A stretch of 64,000 nucleotides of DNA from a bacterium (GTDB lineage Bacteria; UBP14; UBA6098; 4484-93): contig JAGGUN010000022.1 in the NCBI GenBank assembly GCA_021158465.1, positions 1 to 64,000 of the forward strand, written 5' to 3'. The notes under the pieces were generated by a model that saw nothing but the letters and a program-made list of their open reading frames with translations, made no database searches and was not told where the DNA came from. The first letter of the stretch is position 1, and each line of letters opens with the position of its first letter. The translations under genes and the position numbers were made by a program. This document shows, piece by piece, positions 44,217-52,254 of the stretch.

Positions 44217-44766
44217 TCTCAAAGAGCTTATGACATTCAGAAGTCAAGGTGAAATTAGAAGACCTATAAGTGTAATAAAGGTGAATGATAATTTCATTTT
44301 GGCAATATACAAGGGAAGAAAAGGACCAGCAGATATTCTAATCAGATATAGACAAAAGTTGAAAAATGGTGAATGGTCAAACATCAGAACGCCCAAGCAT
44401 ATTCATTGGACAGTAGATATTTTAATAAAAATGTTTCAAGAAGAGCATTTAACAAAACAATTCATAGACGAACTGATGAAAATTTGGAAAAAGGAAATCC
44501 AACCTATGACTCAAAATGAGAGAGATAGACTTGAATTAGATGAATTGTTAAACTATGATAAAGAGACTCTTGAGCGATTTAGGGAGCTTAGTAAATATGG
44601 TGAATATAATGTAAGATTTCTTTTATTGCTCGCAAAATTGCTAATGCTTCAGGAGAGAACAAATTATCCAGAAGGACAATTATTTCAAACCCTGTTAAAA
44701 AAGTTGAAACAAGGGGAAGATATTTTCAGTATTTTGCAAACAGCAACTCTAAGGAGGTTAAGATAA
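44203..44766 (+). CDS. Unknown protein coupled to the DNA methyltransferase
   Basis: A 187-residue, AT-rich gene product with no signal peptide or membrane segment. The N-terminal half looks mixed alpha/beta (ISVIKVNDNFILAIYKGRK, DILIRYRQKLKNGEW) and the C-terminal half is helical and charged. I do not recognise a family or a clear nuclease motif; the K-rich strand segments leave open a divergent restriction enzyme or specificity protein. The 14-base overlap with the methyltransferase and a GGTGGAGGA ribosome site inside that gene indicate coupled translation. It ends 57 bases before the first attC-like site. Confidence 0.65.
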   Translation: MEINDLKELMTFRSQGEIRRPISVIKVNDNFILAIYKGRKGPADILIRYRQKLKNGEWSNIRTPKHIHWTVDILIKMFQEEHLTKQFIDELMKIWKKEIQPMTQNERDRLELDELLNYDKETLERFRELSKYGEYNVRFLLLLAKLLMLQERTNYPEGQLFQTLLKKLKQGEDIFSILQTATLRRLR

Positions 44767-44792
44767 GATGTTCGGCGATGGTAGGCACTCTG

Positions 44793-44807
44793 AGGTGCTT
44801 TGCACCT
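44793..44807. other. Short perfect hairpin upstream of attC-like site 1
   Basis: AGGTGC (44793-44798) and GCACCT (44802-44807) around TTT, with a further GGCA...TGCC pair outside it. No T-run follows, so it is not a normal terminator. It could be part of a longer fold with the adjacent attC-like site. Confidence 0.4.
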
Positions 44808-44823
44808 TGCCCCTATTCGGGTC

Positions 44824-44902
44824 ACTTAACACGGGCTATACGGTTCACTTCGTTCGCCCAAATCGGCTTACGCCGACTTCGTATAGCCCGATACCGTTAT
44901 TT
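44824..44902 (+). other. attC-like recombination site 1
   Basis: Left box ACTTAAC (44824-44830) fits the integron R'' consensus RYYYAAC. After one base comes an 11-base arm, CGGGCTATACG (44832-44842), which pairs perfectly with CGTATAGCCCG (44880-44890). Five bases later comes the R'-like GTTATTT (44896-44902). The loop contains GCCCAAATC (44856-44864) and a small inner hairpin TCGGC...GCCGA. The same order and spacings recur in site 2. The orientation relative to the gene is that of a cassette. Confidence 0.7.
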
Positions 44903-44936
44903 GCAATGTGCATTATGATGAAAGAGATGTGAGATA

Positions 44937-45428
44937 ATGAAAACCGAGGTGGGAGAATATATTGTAGGTGCATACTTGAAGATCATCAAAGGATGTGATT
45001 TTGTCGATTATAATGTTAGACCCCCAGGTGGTGGACTCGAAGGGTTAAATGAATTAGATGTTGTGGGATTAGATTTCAAAAATAGAATCGCTTATCTATG
45101 CGAGGTCACTACTCATATAAGGGGGCTTCTATATAAAGATAACAAAACTACTGTCGAGAGAATAAAAACAAAATACGACAAACAGAAAAAATATGCCGAT
45201 AAATACCTTTCGGATTTTCCTAATCGGTATTTCATGTTCTGGTCGCCAGTCGTCCCTAAAGGTTATATTACTAGCGAGCTCGAAAAAATTGATGGACTAG
45301 AGTTAGTCATTAATGAAAAATATGCACGATGCATAGATGAATTAAGAGAAAAAGCAAAAGAACTCACTAATGATGTTGGAAATCCATTTTTCAGGATGCT
45401 TCAAATATTAGAACATTTGAGGAAATAA
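44937..45428 (+). CDS. PD-(D/E)xK nuclease-like protein (cassette gene)
   Basis: A 163-residue AT-rich gene product. NELDVVGLDFKNRIAYLCEVT gives the beta-hairpin of a PD-(D/E)xK fold with D41, E56 and a Thr (T58) where the usual Lys would be; E4 or E7 in the first helix could be the additional acidic residue. A conserved Lys may come from the next helix. No signal peptide or membrane helix is seen. It sits alone between the two attC-like sites, as a single-gene cassette. It could be a restriction-type nuclease or an inactive relative; the target is unknown. Confidence 0.65.
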   Translation: MKTEVGEYIVGAYLKIIKGCDFVDYNVRPPGGGLEGLNELDVVGLDFKNRIAYLCEVTTHIRGLLYKDNKTTVERIKTKYDKQKKYADKYLSDFPNRYFMFWSPVVPKGYITSELEKIDGLELVINEKYARCIDELREKAKELTNDVGNPFFRMLQILEHLRK

Positions 45429-45445
45429 TAGAGTATGCACACAGC

Positions 45446-45533
45446 AGATAACAGAGCGCATCTGGCTACGGTGCTTCGCATCTCTGCCCAAATCCTGCTT
45501 CGTAGGACTTCAGATACGCTCGGAACGTTTGGT
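45446..45533 (+). other. attC-like recombination site 2
   Basis: Left box AGATAAC (45446-45452), one base, arm GAGCGCATCTG (45454-45464), a loop with GCCCAAATC (45486-45494), right arm CAGATACGCTC (45511-45521; one mismatch), a five-base spacer and GTTTGGT (45527-45533). The one-base and five-base spacers and the loop core repeat those of site 1. The R'' box is the complement at 6 of 7 positions of the R'-like box that begins its own cassette (GTTATTT at 44896), as expected for a circularising cassette. Confidence 0.68.
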
Positions 45534-45580
45534 GGCATCGCGGTTTTGAGTTTAAAGGAAGAAATAAAAGGAGGAATAAA

Positions 45581-46153
45581 ATGGCTCTAAAGCCTCCCAG
45601 CAGATTGGTCAAGACCGTTCGGGAGCTGATATATTGGCTATATGCTGAACTTATAGCAAGAGCTGCAGGTTTTGAAGGTAACTATGGGTTTGTGATTTCC
45701 CGCTATAAGAAACTAAAATCTGGAGAAATGAAATGGTCATCGTCTATACGGGACCGTCAGAAGGAATGGGAGAAAGGCAAAGTGTGTGTATATTGTGGTG
45801 CAACGAAAAACCTTACTATAGACCATATAATCCCCGTCTCCAGGGCAGGTGTAGACCCAAGAGTAAGAAACCTTTTAGATTCGTCGGACAACTGCGTTTG
45901 GGCGTGTAAGAAATGCAATAGCAGCAAGGGCGATCGTGATATCTTTGAGTGGTATGGCAAGGAACGTGTAGACGAAATTCCCAAGCTTGTAATTTCAAAA
46001 TTTTTAAAGATATCATACAAGTTGCATGAAACTCAAGGCACCCTTGATTTGGAGGATCCAAATATGGATGGCGTTCTGGATATCTACGATTTGGGGGTTG
46101 TAATCACTCACTTGATTTCTAAATTATCTGTGGAACCGGGGAAAAAGGTTTAG
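45581..46153 (+). CDS. HNH endonuclease with C-terminal EF-hand-like loop
   Basis: A 190-residue protein. The HNH core is C69-x-x-C72, D81-H82-x-x-P85, N104 and C109-x-x-C112-N113, with the two CxxC pairs forming a structural zinc site. The N-terminal ~60 residues are helical and basic and may bind DNA. At residues 159-170 the sequence DPNMDGVLDIYD fits a calcium-binding loop with D/N at positions 1, 3, 5, 9 and 12 and Gly at 6, as in dockerins and EF-hands. It has an excellent AAGGAGG ribosome site. It follows attC-like site 2, but no such site follows it, so it is either a degraded cassette or resident DNA. Confidence 0.85.
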   Translation: MALKPPSRLVKTVRELIYWLYAELIARAAGFEGNYGFVISRYKKLKSGEMKWSSSIRDRQKEWEKGKVCVYCGATKNLTIDHIIPVSRAGVDPRVRNLLDSSDNCVWACKKCNSSKGDRDIFEWYGKERVDEIPKLVISKFLKISYKLHETQGTLDLEDPNMDGVLDIYDLGVVITHLISKLSVEPGKKV

Positions 46154-46292
46154 ATTCTTTACGCACGACTTTCCAGCGTCTCCATGAGTGATTGCAATGA
46201 GTCAGTGTGAGGCTTTGTCTTTGTGAGACTGAAATTGAGAGATAGTGGCATCACCATCCGCACCGTGCGGAGATTACATCAATAAAAAAATT

Positions 46293-46365
46293 TGGAGCTT
46301 ACGGGGTTCGAACCCGTGACCTCTTGTCTGCCAGACAAGTGCTCTCCCAGCTGAGCTAAAGCCCC
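46293..46365 (-). tRNA. tRNA-Ala (anticodon GGC)
   Basis: A 73-base cloverleaf on the minus strand. The acceptor stem is GGGGCTT/AAGCTCC with one G-U pair, the D arm GCTC..GAGC, the anticodon stem CTTGT/ACAAG with loop CTGGCAG (anticodon GGC) and the T arm ACGGG-TTCGAAC-CCCGT. CCA is not encoded. A run of seven T follows about two bases after the discriminator and may end transcription. It is preceded by its own promoter and lies 50 bases after rho. Confidence 0.97.
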
Positions 46366-46378
46366 AAACCGAAAATTT

Positions 46379-46406
46379 AATATATCAATTTTTCGCAGAA
46401 AATCAA
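46379..46406 (-). promoter_or_regulatory. Promoter of tRNA-Ala
   Basis: TTGATT (46401-46406) and TATATT (46379-46384) on the minus strand, 16 bases apart, placing a start site about 7 bases before the mature tRNA. Confidence 0.6.
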
Positions 46407-46415
46407 GAGGAAAAT

Positions 46416-47669
46416 TTATGTGTTCATCGACTGGAGGAACTGCTTGTTGTTCTTGGTCTTGGTTATCTTCTCGAGCAGGAACTCCATCGCCTCTACCGGG
46501 TTCATATCGGATAGGATTTTTCTCAAAAGCCATACGCGTTTCAGCACATCCTTGGGTAGAAGGAGTTCTTCTTTTCTCGTTCCTGAGCGGTTGATATTGA
46601 TTGCTGGGAATACCCTTCGGTCGGATAGTCTGCGGTCGAGTAGGATTTCCATATTCCCCGTTCCCTTGAACTCCTCGAATATTACCTCGTCCATTCGTGA
46701 GCCGGTCTCGATTAGTGCCGTTGCGATGATGGTAAGTGAGCCTCCTTGCTCGATATTTCTGGCAGCACCGAAGAACCGCTTTGGTCCGCGGAGTGCATTC
46801 GAATCGATGCCGCCCGTCAGTATCTTCCCGCTGTGTGGAACGACAGTATTGTATGCCCTTGCAAGCCTGGTTATGCTGTCTAAGAGTATCACCACATCGA
46901 ACCTCTGCTCGGTCAACCTCTTTGCCTTCTCAAGCACAATCTCCGCCACATGCACATGCCTGTCTGGTGGTTCGTCGAATGTTGATGATATAATCTCTGC
47001 GTCGACCGTTCGCTTCATATCAGTTACCTCCTCGGGGCGCTCGTCAATCAGAAGCACAATGAGGATAGCCTCCGGATGATTTTTTAGGATGCTGTTTGCT
47101 ATCTTCTGGAGGAGCACGGTCTTCCCGGCTTTCGGCGGTGAGACGATGAGTCCACGCTGTCCGAACCCGATGGGTGTCAGGAGGTCCATAATCCGCATCG
47201 AAGGGTCGTTATTATCGCTCCGCTCAAGCTGTATCTTCCTCTGGGGATACAGTGGTGTTAGGTTATCGAACAATATCCTGTTTTTTGCCGCTTCGGGGTC
47301 AACGAAGTTCACCTTTTCTACATGGAGGAGTGCAAAGTACCGTTCTCCCTCCTTTGGTGGGCGGATGTTCCCGGATACTGTATCACCGACCTTCAGGTCG
47401 AAGCGCTTTATCTGCGATGGCGAGATGTATATATCATCAGGTCCGGGAAGGTAGTTGTAGAGTGGGGAACGCAGGAATCCATATCCTTCGGGCATAATGT
47501 CCAGTACACCTTCGCCGATAATCACCCCGTTGTTTTTCGTTTCTGCCTCAAGGATCCGGTAGATGAGGTCCTGCCTCGGGAGTGTGGATGGATTCTCCAC
47601 TCCCAGCCCCTTTGCAAGCTCCATTAGTTCCTGGATACCCTTGGATTTGACCTCCGTCAGATTGATCAT
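46416..47669 (-). CDS. rho: Transcription termination factor Rho
   Basis: A 417-residue hexameric RNA helicase. The N-terminal helical domain ([20 protein letters not shown]) is followed by the primary RNA-binding cold-shock-like domain ([16 protein letters not shown]). The ATPase has the P-loop [11 protein letters not shown], then [12 protein letters not shown] and the Q/R-loop and secondary-site region [21 protein letters not shown]. There is no long Rho N-terminal insertion. It overlaps the transketolase half by 4 bases and is the third gene of the priA operon. Confidence 0.98.
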   Translation of the reverse strand: MINLTEVKSKGIQELMELAKGLGVENPSTLPRQDLIYRILEAETKNNGVIIGEGVLDIMPEGYGFLRSPLYNYLPGPDDIYISPSQIKRFDLKVGDTVSGNIRPPKEGERYFALLHVEKVNFVDPEAAKNRILFDNLTPLYPQRKIQLERSDNNDPSMRIMDLLTPIGFGQRGLIVSPPKAGKTVLLQKIANSILKNHPEAILIVLLIDERPEEVTDMKRTVDAEIISSTFDEPPDRHVHVAEIVLEKAKRLTEQRFDVVILLDSITRLARAYNTVVPHSGKILTGGIDSNALRGPKRFFGAARNIEQGGSLTIIATALIETGSRMDEVIFEEFKGTGNMEILLDRRLSDRRVFPAININRSGTRKEELLLPKDVLKRVWLLRKILSDMNPVEAMEFLLEKITKTKNNKQFLQSMNT

Positions 47670-48514
47670 TGATTAACCCCTTTTAAGATTTTAATTTCAT
47701 TGAGTGCTTTCTCTGCAAGTTCCTTTGAGGGGGCTTTGCCGTGCCATTCTACTGCGTCCTCCATAAAGGAAACACCCTTGCCTTTTATCGTTTTTGCGAT
47801 GATAGCAACTGGCTTTCTCTCTATTCTCTTTGCTTTGTTGAATGCGGAGAGTATCTGTTCGTAGTTGTGCCCATCTATAGTTATCGTCTCCCATTGGAAC
47901 GCCTTGAACTTTTCATCGATTGGGTAGATATTCTTTACCTCTGGTAGGTGTCCGTCTATCTGGAGGTTGTTGTTGTCCACGATGGCATAGAGGTTATCGA
48001 GTTTGTAGTGTCCGGCGGTTGCGGCTGCCTCCCAAACCTGACCTTCCTCAAGCTCGCCATCTCCGAGGATGCAGAAGACCTGTGATGACTTCTTTCTAAC
48101 ATATTTTAGACCGATAGCGGCGCCTGTTGCAACTGATAGCCCTTGTCCGAGTGAGCCAGACGAAACCTCAATCCCGGGGAGCCCCTTGTCCTTTGCTGGA
48201 TGCCCTTGGAGGCGAGAGCCAAGTTTACGAAGGGTCAAAAGTTCCTCCACGGGAAAGTATCCGCTCCTTGCAAGGACAGAGTAGAGCGCTGGACAGGCGT
48301 GTCCTTTGGATAGTATCACTATGTCCCTGTCCTCCCAGTTAGGGTTGTCCGGTTTGTGCCTCAGCACCGAGAAGTAAAGCACTACCAGAACATCTGTAAT
48401 GGAGAGCGATCCTCCTGGATGTCCAGAACGGGCTTCTTTTGTCATGCGGATGATGTCCGATCGAACGGCTCGAGCAATTTGTTTTAGCTTACCGATGTCA
48501 TTTATTCTTTCCAA
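47666..48514 (-). CDS. Transketolase, N-terminal (TPP-binding) subunit
   Basis: A 282-residue protein equal to the N-terminal third of transketolase. It has [28 protein letters not shown] and the TPP motif [14 protein letters not shown]...NN. Split transketolases normally have the C-terminal subunit gene directly downstream; here rho follows instead, and no C-terminal half is in the window. The start is a TTG at 48512-48514 directly after GGAGGAGA; no in-frame ATG is near. It begins 9 bases after priA. The holoenzyme serves the non-oxidative pentose phosphate pathway. Confidence 0.9.
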   Translation of the reverse strand: MERINDIGKLKQIARAVRSDIIRMTKEARSGHPGGSLSITDVLVVLYFSVLRHKPDNPNWEDRDIVILSKGHACPALYSVLARSGYFPVEELLTLRKLGSRLQGHPAKDKGLPGIEVSSGSLGQGLSVATGAAIGLKYVRKKSSQVFCILGDGELEEGQVWEAAATAGHYKLDNLYAIVDNNNLQIDGHLPEVKNIYPIDEKFKAFQWETITIDGHNYEQILSAFNKAKRIERKPVAIIAKTIKGKGVSFMEDAVEWHGKAPSKELAEKALNEIKILKGVNQ

Positions 48515-48523
48515 ATCTCCTCC

Positions 48524-50947
48524 TTACAGCAGGTTCACTGGATCGACATCCACCTTGATTTTTACCCGTCGAGGGGTATTCTTTACTGCGAGCTTAAGGA
48601 TCTCGAGGGTTCCAAAGATTGAGCAGGTCTTAATAAGGAAGTTCCAGCGGAACTTCCCTCGCAGTTTCTCAATATGTGCCGGTGCTGGACCGATTATATT
48701 TAGCTGTATGTTGCCTTCTTTGGCGAGTCGGTTAACCCTTTTCCTTATTTCCCAGATTGTGTCTCTCACGAGTGAGCTCTCTTTCCCTGACGCTATAACC
48801 CGTATTATCCTGACGAACGGAGGATAGGATAGCTCCTTTCTTTCCTTTATTTCTCTTTTGTAGAACTGCTCGTAGTCTTGTTTGAGCGCAAACTGTATAG
48901 GAGATGCATCTGGGTAATATGTCTGTATAATAACCTCGCCTTTGTTGTTTGTTCTGCCTGCTCTGCCTGCTACCTGTGTTAAGAGCTGGAATGTTCTCTC
49001 CGATGCCCGGAAGTCTGGGAAGTTCAGTCCTGTATCAGCGGAGATGACTCCGACAAGCGCGACATTGGGGATATCAAGCCCTTTTGATACCATCTGTGTT
49101 CCTATGAGCACCGCGCCTGGGGTCTCCATAAACTGTTTGAGAGACTCGGCGGGGGAGTTCTGCTCTCTTGAGGTGTCGTGGTCGAGCCTGATTACAGGAA
49201 TGTCCTCGAGTAGACTCTGGAGGTCTCGCTCAACCCTCTCTGTTCCACGCCCCTTCAGCCGAATATTCTCATACCTACACTCAGGGCATCTTTCAGGTGC
49301 TTGCTTTTTGTATCCGCACCAATGACAAACGAGTTCGTAGTTCTTAATATGGTATGTCAGCGGTATGTCACAGTTGGGGCACTTGTCGGTCCAGCCGCAG
49401 TTGGGGCACTGAATGTAGCTGGCGTATCCACGCCGGTTGAGAAGGAGAATGGTATTCTTCCCAGCCTTCCAGTTCTTGATGATCTTCTCCTTCAGGTAGG
49501 TCGAGAATGAGTTGAAGTTTTTGTTCTCGCGCTCTGCCTTCATATCAACTATGGTCACATCCGGTAGTTTGCTTCCTGGCACCCTTTCCGGCAGGCGAAG
49601 CAGGGTATACTTTCCTGTTTGGGCGTTGCGGAAGCTCTCGATAGATGGGGTAGCGGAGCCGAGGATAACGGTGGCGTTGGCGAATTTTCCCCTAACAACG
49701 GCGACATCCCTTGCGTTATAGTATGGCTGAGGCTCCTCCTGCTTGTACGACGGTTCGTGTTCCTCATCGACTATGATAAGACCGAGCTTGTCGAGCGGTG
49801 CGAAGATAGCCGAACGTGCGCCAAGAACTATTCTTGTATTCCCCTCGCGTATGCTCCTCCAGATGTCATACCTCTGTGAATCGGGCATCTGTGAGTGCCA
49901 GACAGCGACATTCTCCCCAAACCTTGCACGAAGTCTGCCCCAAAGCTGAGGTGTCAGCGATATCTCTGGAACAAGTATCAACACACTTTTCCCCTTTACA
50001 AGAACCCTCTCCATAGCGCGGAGATATATCTCTGTCTTGCCGCTGCCAGTTATGCCGAAGAGTAAAAATGTCTCGAATCCACCCGAATCGATGCTCTCTG
50101 CTATCCTCTCGAGCGCCTTTTCCTGATGGGTAGTGAGCTTGAAATTCTGTTTCTTCTCTTCCAACCAGCCATTGGTTGGTATCCTCTGGACCTCAACAGG
50201 GACAACCGTTGCCAGTTTCTTCGCCAGAAGCCCTCTATAGGCTGAGTCTCCATACTCGGCGCTTATCTTTGTAAGCGGAAATTTCTCGTCGGGATGGGCA
50301 TAGAGGAATTCAAGAAGTTCCCTTCGCTTGCTCTTGCGCTTGAGGTGTGCCCGAATTATCTCCTCGAGCGGGGTTTCCTTTACCTCAGGCGAGATTGTTA
50401 TATGTTTCTCTATATGTGGTTTTATCCGTTCCTTCTTCCGGATGGTTCTCTCGATGTATCCGTTGTCTATAAGAGCCTGTAGATTGAAGTTCAAGTTTGG
50501 CTTGTTTACGAGTTTTCTTAACTCACTGAGGCTGATTTTTGCCCTGTTTGAGAGGATGTTGACAATCTTTTTCTGGATGCTATTGAGCTTCCCTTCAGGA
50601 ACGGATATGAGGCGGAGGGTTATCTCACTTTCGATATGCACAGATGCTGGCAGAGCAGATTTCAGCACTAGTCCAAGAGGTGTAAAGTAGTATCTTGCTA
50701 CCCACTCAGATAAATTCATTATCTCCTCTGTGAAGGCAGGGAACGGTTCAACAATGTCCACGATGGATCGGAGCGGGATACCGATCTTTTTGTTTGATGT
50801 CCTGATGACATATCCTATCCTATACCCTTTTCCGACCGGTACAAGGACGCGGGACCCTCTTTTTACAATTTCCCTTATCTGTCCGGGAATGCTGTAGGTG
50901 AAACTCTTGTCTACTGGAGCCAGTAGAACTACATCAGCATATTTCAT
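48524..50947 (-). CDS. priA: Primosomal protein N' (replication restart helicase)
   Basis: An 807-residue PriA. An N-terminal 3'-DNA-binding domain (KYADVVLLAPVDKSFTYSIP) is followed by the helicase core with Walker A FGITGSGKTEIYL and DEEH (VDEEHEPSYK). A zinc module of four CxxC pairs (CPNC, CPNC, CHWC, CPEC) lies between the helicase lobes. The late motif QVAGRAGR is present. It restarts collapsed forks by loading DnaB. It is the first gene of priA-tkt-rho and has a near-consensus promoter. Confidence 0.97.
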   Translation of the reverse strand: MKYADVVLLAPVDKSFTYSIPGQIREIVKRGSRVLVPVGKGYRIGYVIRTSNKKIGIPLRSIVDIVEPFPAFTEEIMNLSEWVARYYFTPLGLVLKSALPASVHIESEITLRLISVPEGKLNSIQKKIVNILSNRAKISLSELRKLVNKPNLNFNLQALIDNGYIERTIRKKERIKPHIEKHITISPEVKETPLEEIIRAHLKRKSKRRELLEFLYAHPDEKFPLTKISAEYGDSAYRGLLAKKLATVVPVEVQRIPTNGWLEEKKQNFKLTTHQEKALERIAESIDSGGFETFLLFGITGSGKTEIYLRAMERVLVKGKSVLILVPEISLTPQLWGRLRARFGENVAVWHSQMPDSQRYDIWRSIREGNTRIVLGARSAIFAPLDKLGLIIVDEEHEPSYKQEEPQPYYNARDVAVVRGKFANATVILGSATPSIESFRNAQTGKYTLLRLPERVPGSKLPDVTIVDMKAERENKNFNSFSTYLKEKIIKNWKAGKNTILLLNRRGYASYIQCPNCGWTDKCPNCDIPLTYHIKNYELVCHWCGYKKQAPERCPECRYENIRLKGRGTERVERDLQSLLEDIPVIRLDHDTSREQNSPAESLKQFMETPGAVLIGTQMVSKGLDIPNVALVGVISADTGLNFPDFRASERTFQLLTQVAGRAGRTNNKGEVIIQTYYPDASPIQFALKQDYEQFYKREIKERKELSYPPFVRIIRVIASGKESSLVRDTIWEIRKRVNRLAKEGNIQLNIIGPAPAHIEKLRGKFRWNFLIKTCSIFGTLEILKLAVKNTPRRVKIKVDVDPVNLL

Positions 50948-50992
50948 ATCCTGCCGTTATGGGGTGTTGGGAGAACCAAAGGAGTTAAAGTA

Positions 50993-51020
50993 AGTATAAC
51001 AAATTATCTTCGATTGTCAA
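50993..51020 (-). promoter_or_regulatory. Promoter of the priA-tkt-rho operon
   Basis: TTGACA (51015-51020) and TATACT (50993-50998) on the minus strand with 16-base spacing. The -35 overlaps the stop codon of the antiporter gene. Confidence 0.72.
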
Positions 51021-52252
51021 ACTGATTTTCCCACATTTTTTTGAAATCCCACAAAAGCTTTCGCGTACAGCCTGTCAAGAGGGGTTTTTTCCACGAGGAA
51101 GATGAGCAATGCGGAGATGAATATGCTCCAGAAGATGACGGCGTAGACGATGTTCTGTGCTGGTTCACTGCCAGGGATGCCCTGAAGTGGCAGGAGTGAA
51201 GCAAGGACAGCAGCAGCGAGCCCTTTCGGAACTATGACGGACATAATGGTGGCGTCTCGTACGGATGTCGACTCAGGCATAAGATACCTTATCACAACTG
51301 ACCTTCCGCAGTATATTACAATGGTTATGATAAGTCCCATAAGGATTGATGGGATATCGGTTATGTTCATCGAGATACCGATATACAGGAAGAAGAATGT
51401 CTTGAGCAGGAATGCGCCTGCGCTGAACGCCATCTTTTCTGTTTCGGAAAACTCTGAGGTTTTGTAGGAGTATTTTTTCAGGAAGCTGATATGCCTGATA
51501 TTCACCACTGTTAGACCGAATGCAAGCGATGCGATAGCCCCACTGTAGCCGAGGAACTCTGTTATCCCATACAATATAAATATGAATGCGAATGTAGTGA
51601 ACAGGTTGTCTGGGAAGCGTCGGACGGTTCTTAGGATGAGTGACCATAGGAAGGCACCTACCGCGCCCAGGAAGGCTGCAACAACGAATGAAGCAAGTAT
51701 CTGCCCGATTATCTCCCCGGGGGCGATCTGCCCCTCCTTTACTGCGTTGAATATCCCGATGGTCAACACTACGCACAGCACATCTGTCAGGGCGGATTCC
51801 ATCGTGAGAACGGTCTTCGGCACATCACCTATATTGAGCCCCGATATCATCGGCACAACGACAGCGGATGATGTTCCAGCAAGTATCACGCCGCAGAGTA
51901 TAGCTACAAGCAGATTTCCTGACAAGAAGAAATAGACGAGAAGCGATATTAGAACCGCTGAGAGGGCGAATGTTCCCAGTGTTACAGAAACCGTTTCCTT
52001 CAATGATTTCTCAAGCGATTTGATAGAAAGCTCTGTCCCGGCATCGAAAAGTATCACGATGAGGGCAAGGGTGGCAAAAATACTCCCAAGCTTCCCGAGG
52101 TCAGCTGGGGAGACAATGTGAAACACAGGCCCCACCAAGATTCCGACGAGCATAAGTATGAGCACATCGGGAATCATAGTCTTCTCGAATAGAATAACAA
52201 GAAAGTGCGCAAGGAATATTGTGAGTCCGATGGAAAAGATTACTGTTGCCAA
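51017..52252 (-). CDS. Cation/proton antiporter (CPA family)
   Basis: A 411-residue integral membrane protein with about 12 helices of the sodium/proton exchanger fold. Typical parts are ILMLVGILVGPVFHI, LIVILFDAGTELS, GTSSAVVVPM and the ion-site helix TMESALTDVLCVV, with an acidic pair separated as in CPA1-like carriers. There is no C-terminal TrkA domain. The start is TTG at 52250-52252, two bases after the TPR gene, with AGGA overlapping that gene's end, so translation is coupled. Ion preference (Na+ or K+) cannot be deduced. Confidence 0.87.
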   Translation of the reverse strand: MATVIFSIGLTIFLAHFLVILFEKTMIPDVLILMLVGILVGPVFHIVSPADLGKLGSIFATLALIVILFDAGTELSIKSLEKSLKETVSVTLGTFALSAVLISLLVYFFLSGNLLVAILCGVILAGTSSAVVVPMISGLNIGDVPKTVLTMESALTDVLCVVLTIGIFNAVKEGQIAPGEIIGQILASFVVAAFLGAVGAFLWSLILRTVRRFPDNLFTTFAFIFILYGITEFLGYSGAIASLAFGLTVVNIRHISFLKKYSYKTSEFSETEKMAFSAGAFLLKTFFFLYIGISMNITDIPSILMGLIITIVIYCGRSVVIRYLMPESTSVRDATIMSVIVPKGLAAAVLASLLPLQGIPGSEPAQNIVYAVIFWSIFISALLIFLVEKTPLDRLYAKAFVGFQKNVGKSV

Positions 52253-52254
52253 AT

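Larger units (their letters stand above)
43202..45533 (+). mobile_element. Putative integron cassette array without integrase (CALIN)
   Basis: Two AT-rich cassettes, each with plus-strand genes followed by a folded attC-like site in the same orientation: methyltransferase plus partner then site 1, and a nuclease-like gene then site 2. The left limit is uncertain; GGTAAGT at 43202-43208 is a 6 of 7 match to the complement of the first site's R'' box, which may be chance. The right limit is set at the R' box of site 2, although the HNH gene beyond may be a third cassette that has lost its site. No integron integrase is present in the window. Basis: shared site architecture and gene layout; the integron reading is inference. 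Confidence 0.6.

Noticed and set aside
44793-44807. Rho-independent terminator after the methyltransferase pair
   Set aside because: The hairpin lacks any following T-run.
45581-46153. HNH protein as a cellulosomal dockerin protein
   Set aside because: There is only one loop rather than the usual duplicated pair, no signal peptide, and the main domain is an intracellular-type nuclease.
46154-46292. A third attC-like site after the HNH gene
   Set aside because: No box complementary to GTTTGGT (expected ACCAAAC) and no GCCCAAATC core are present; only a short CCGCAC/GTGCGG palindrome occurs.
46293-46365. tRNA-Ala as the attachment site of a classical integrase island
   Set aside because: I found no direct repeat of the tRNA 3' end on the far side of the island and no tyrosine integrase; the attC-like sites explain the layout better.
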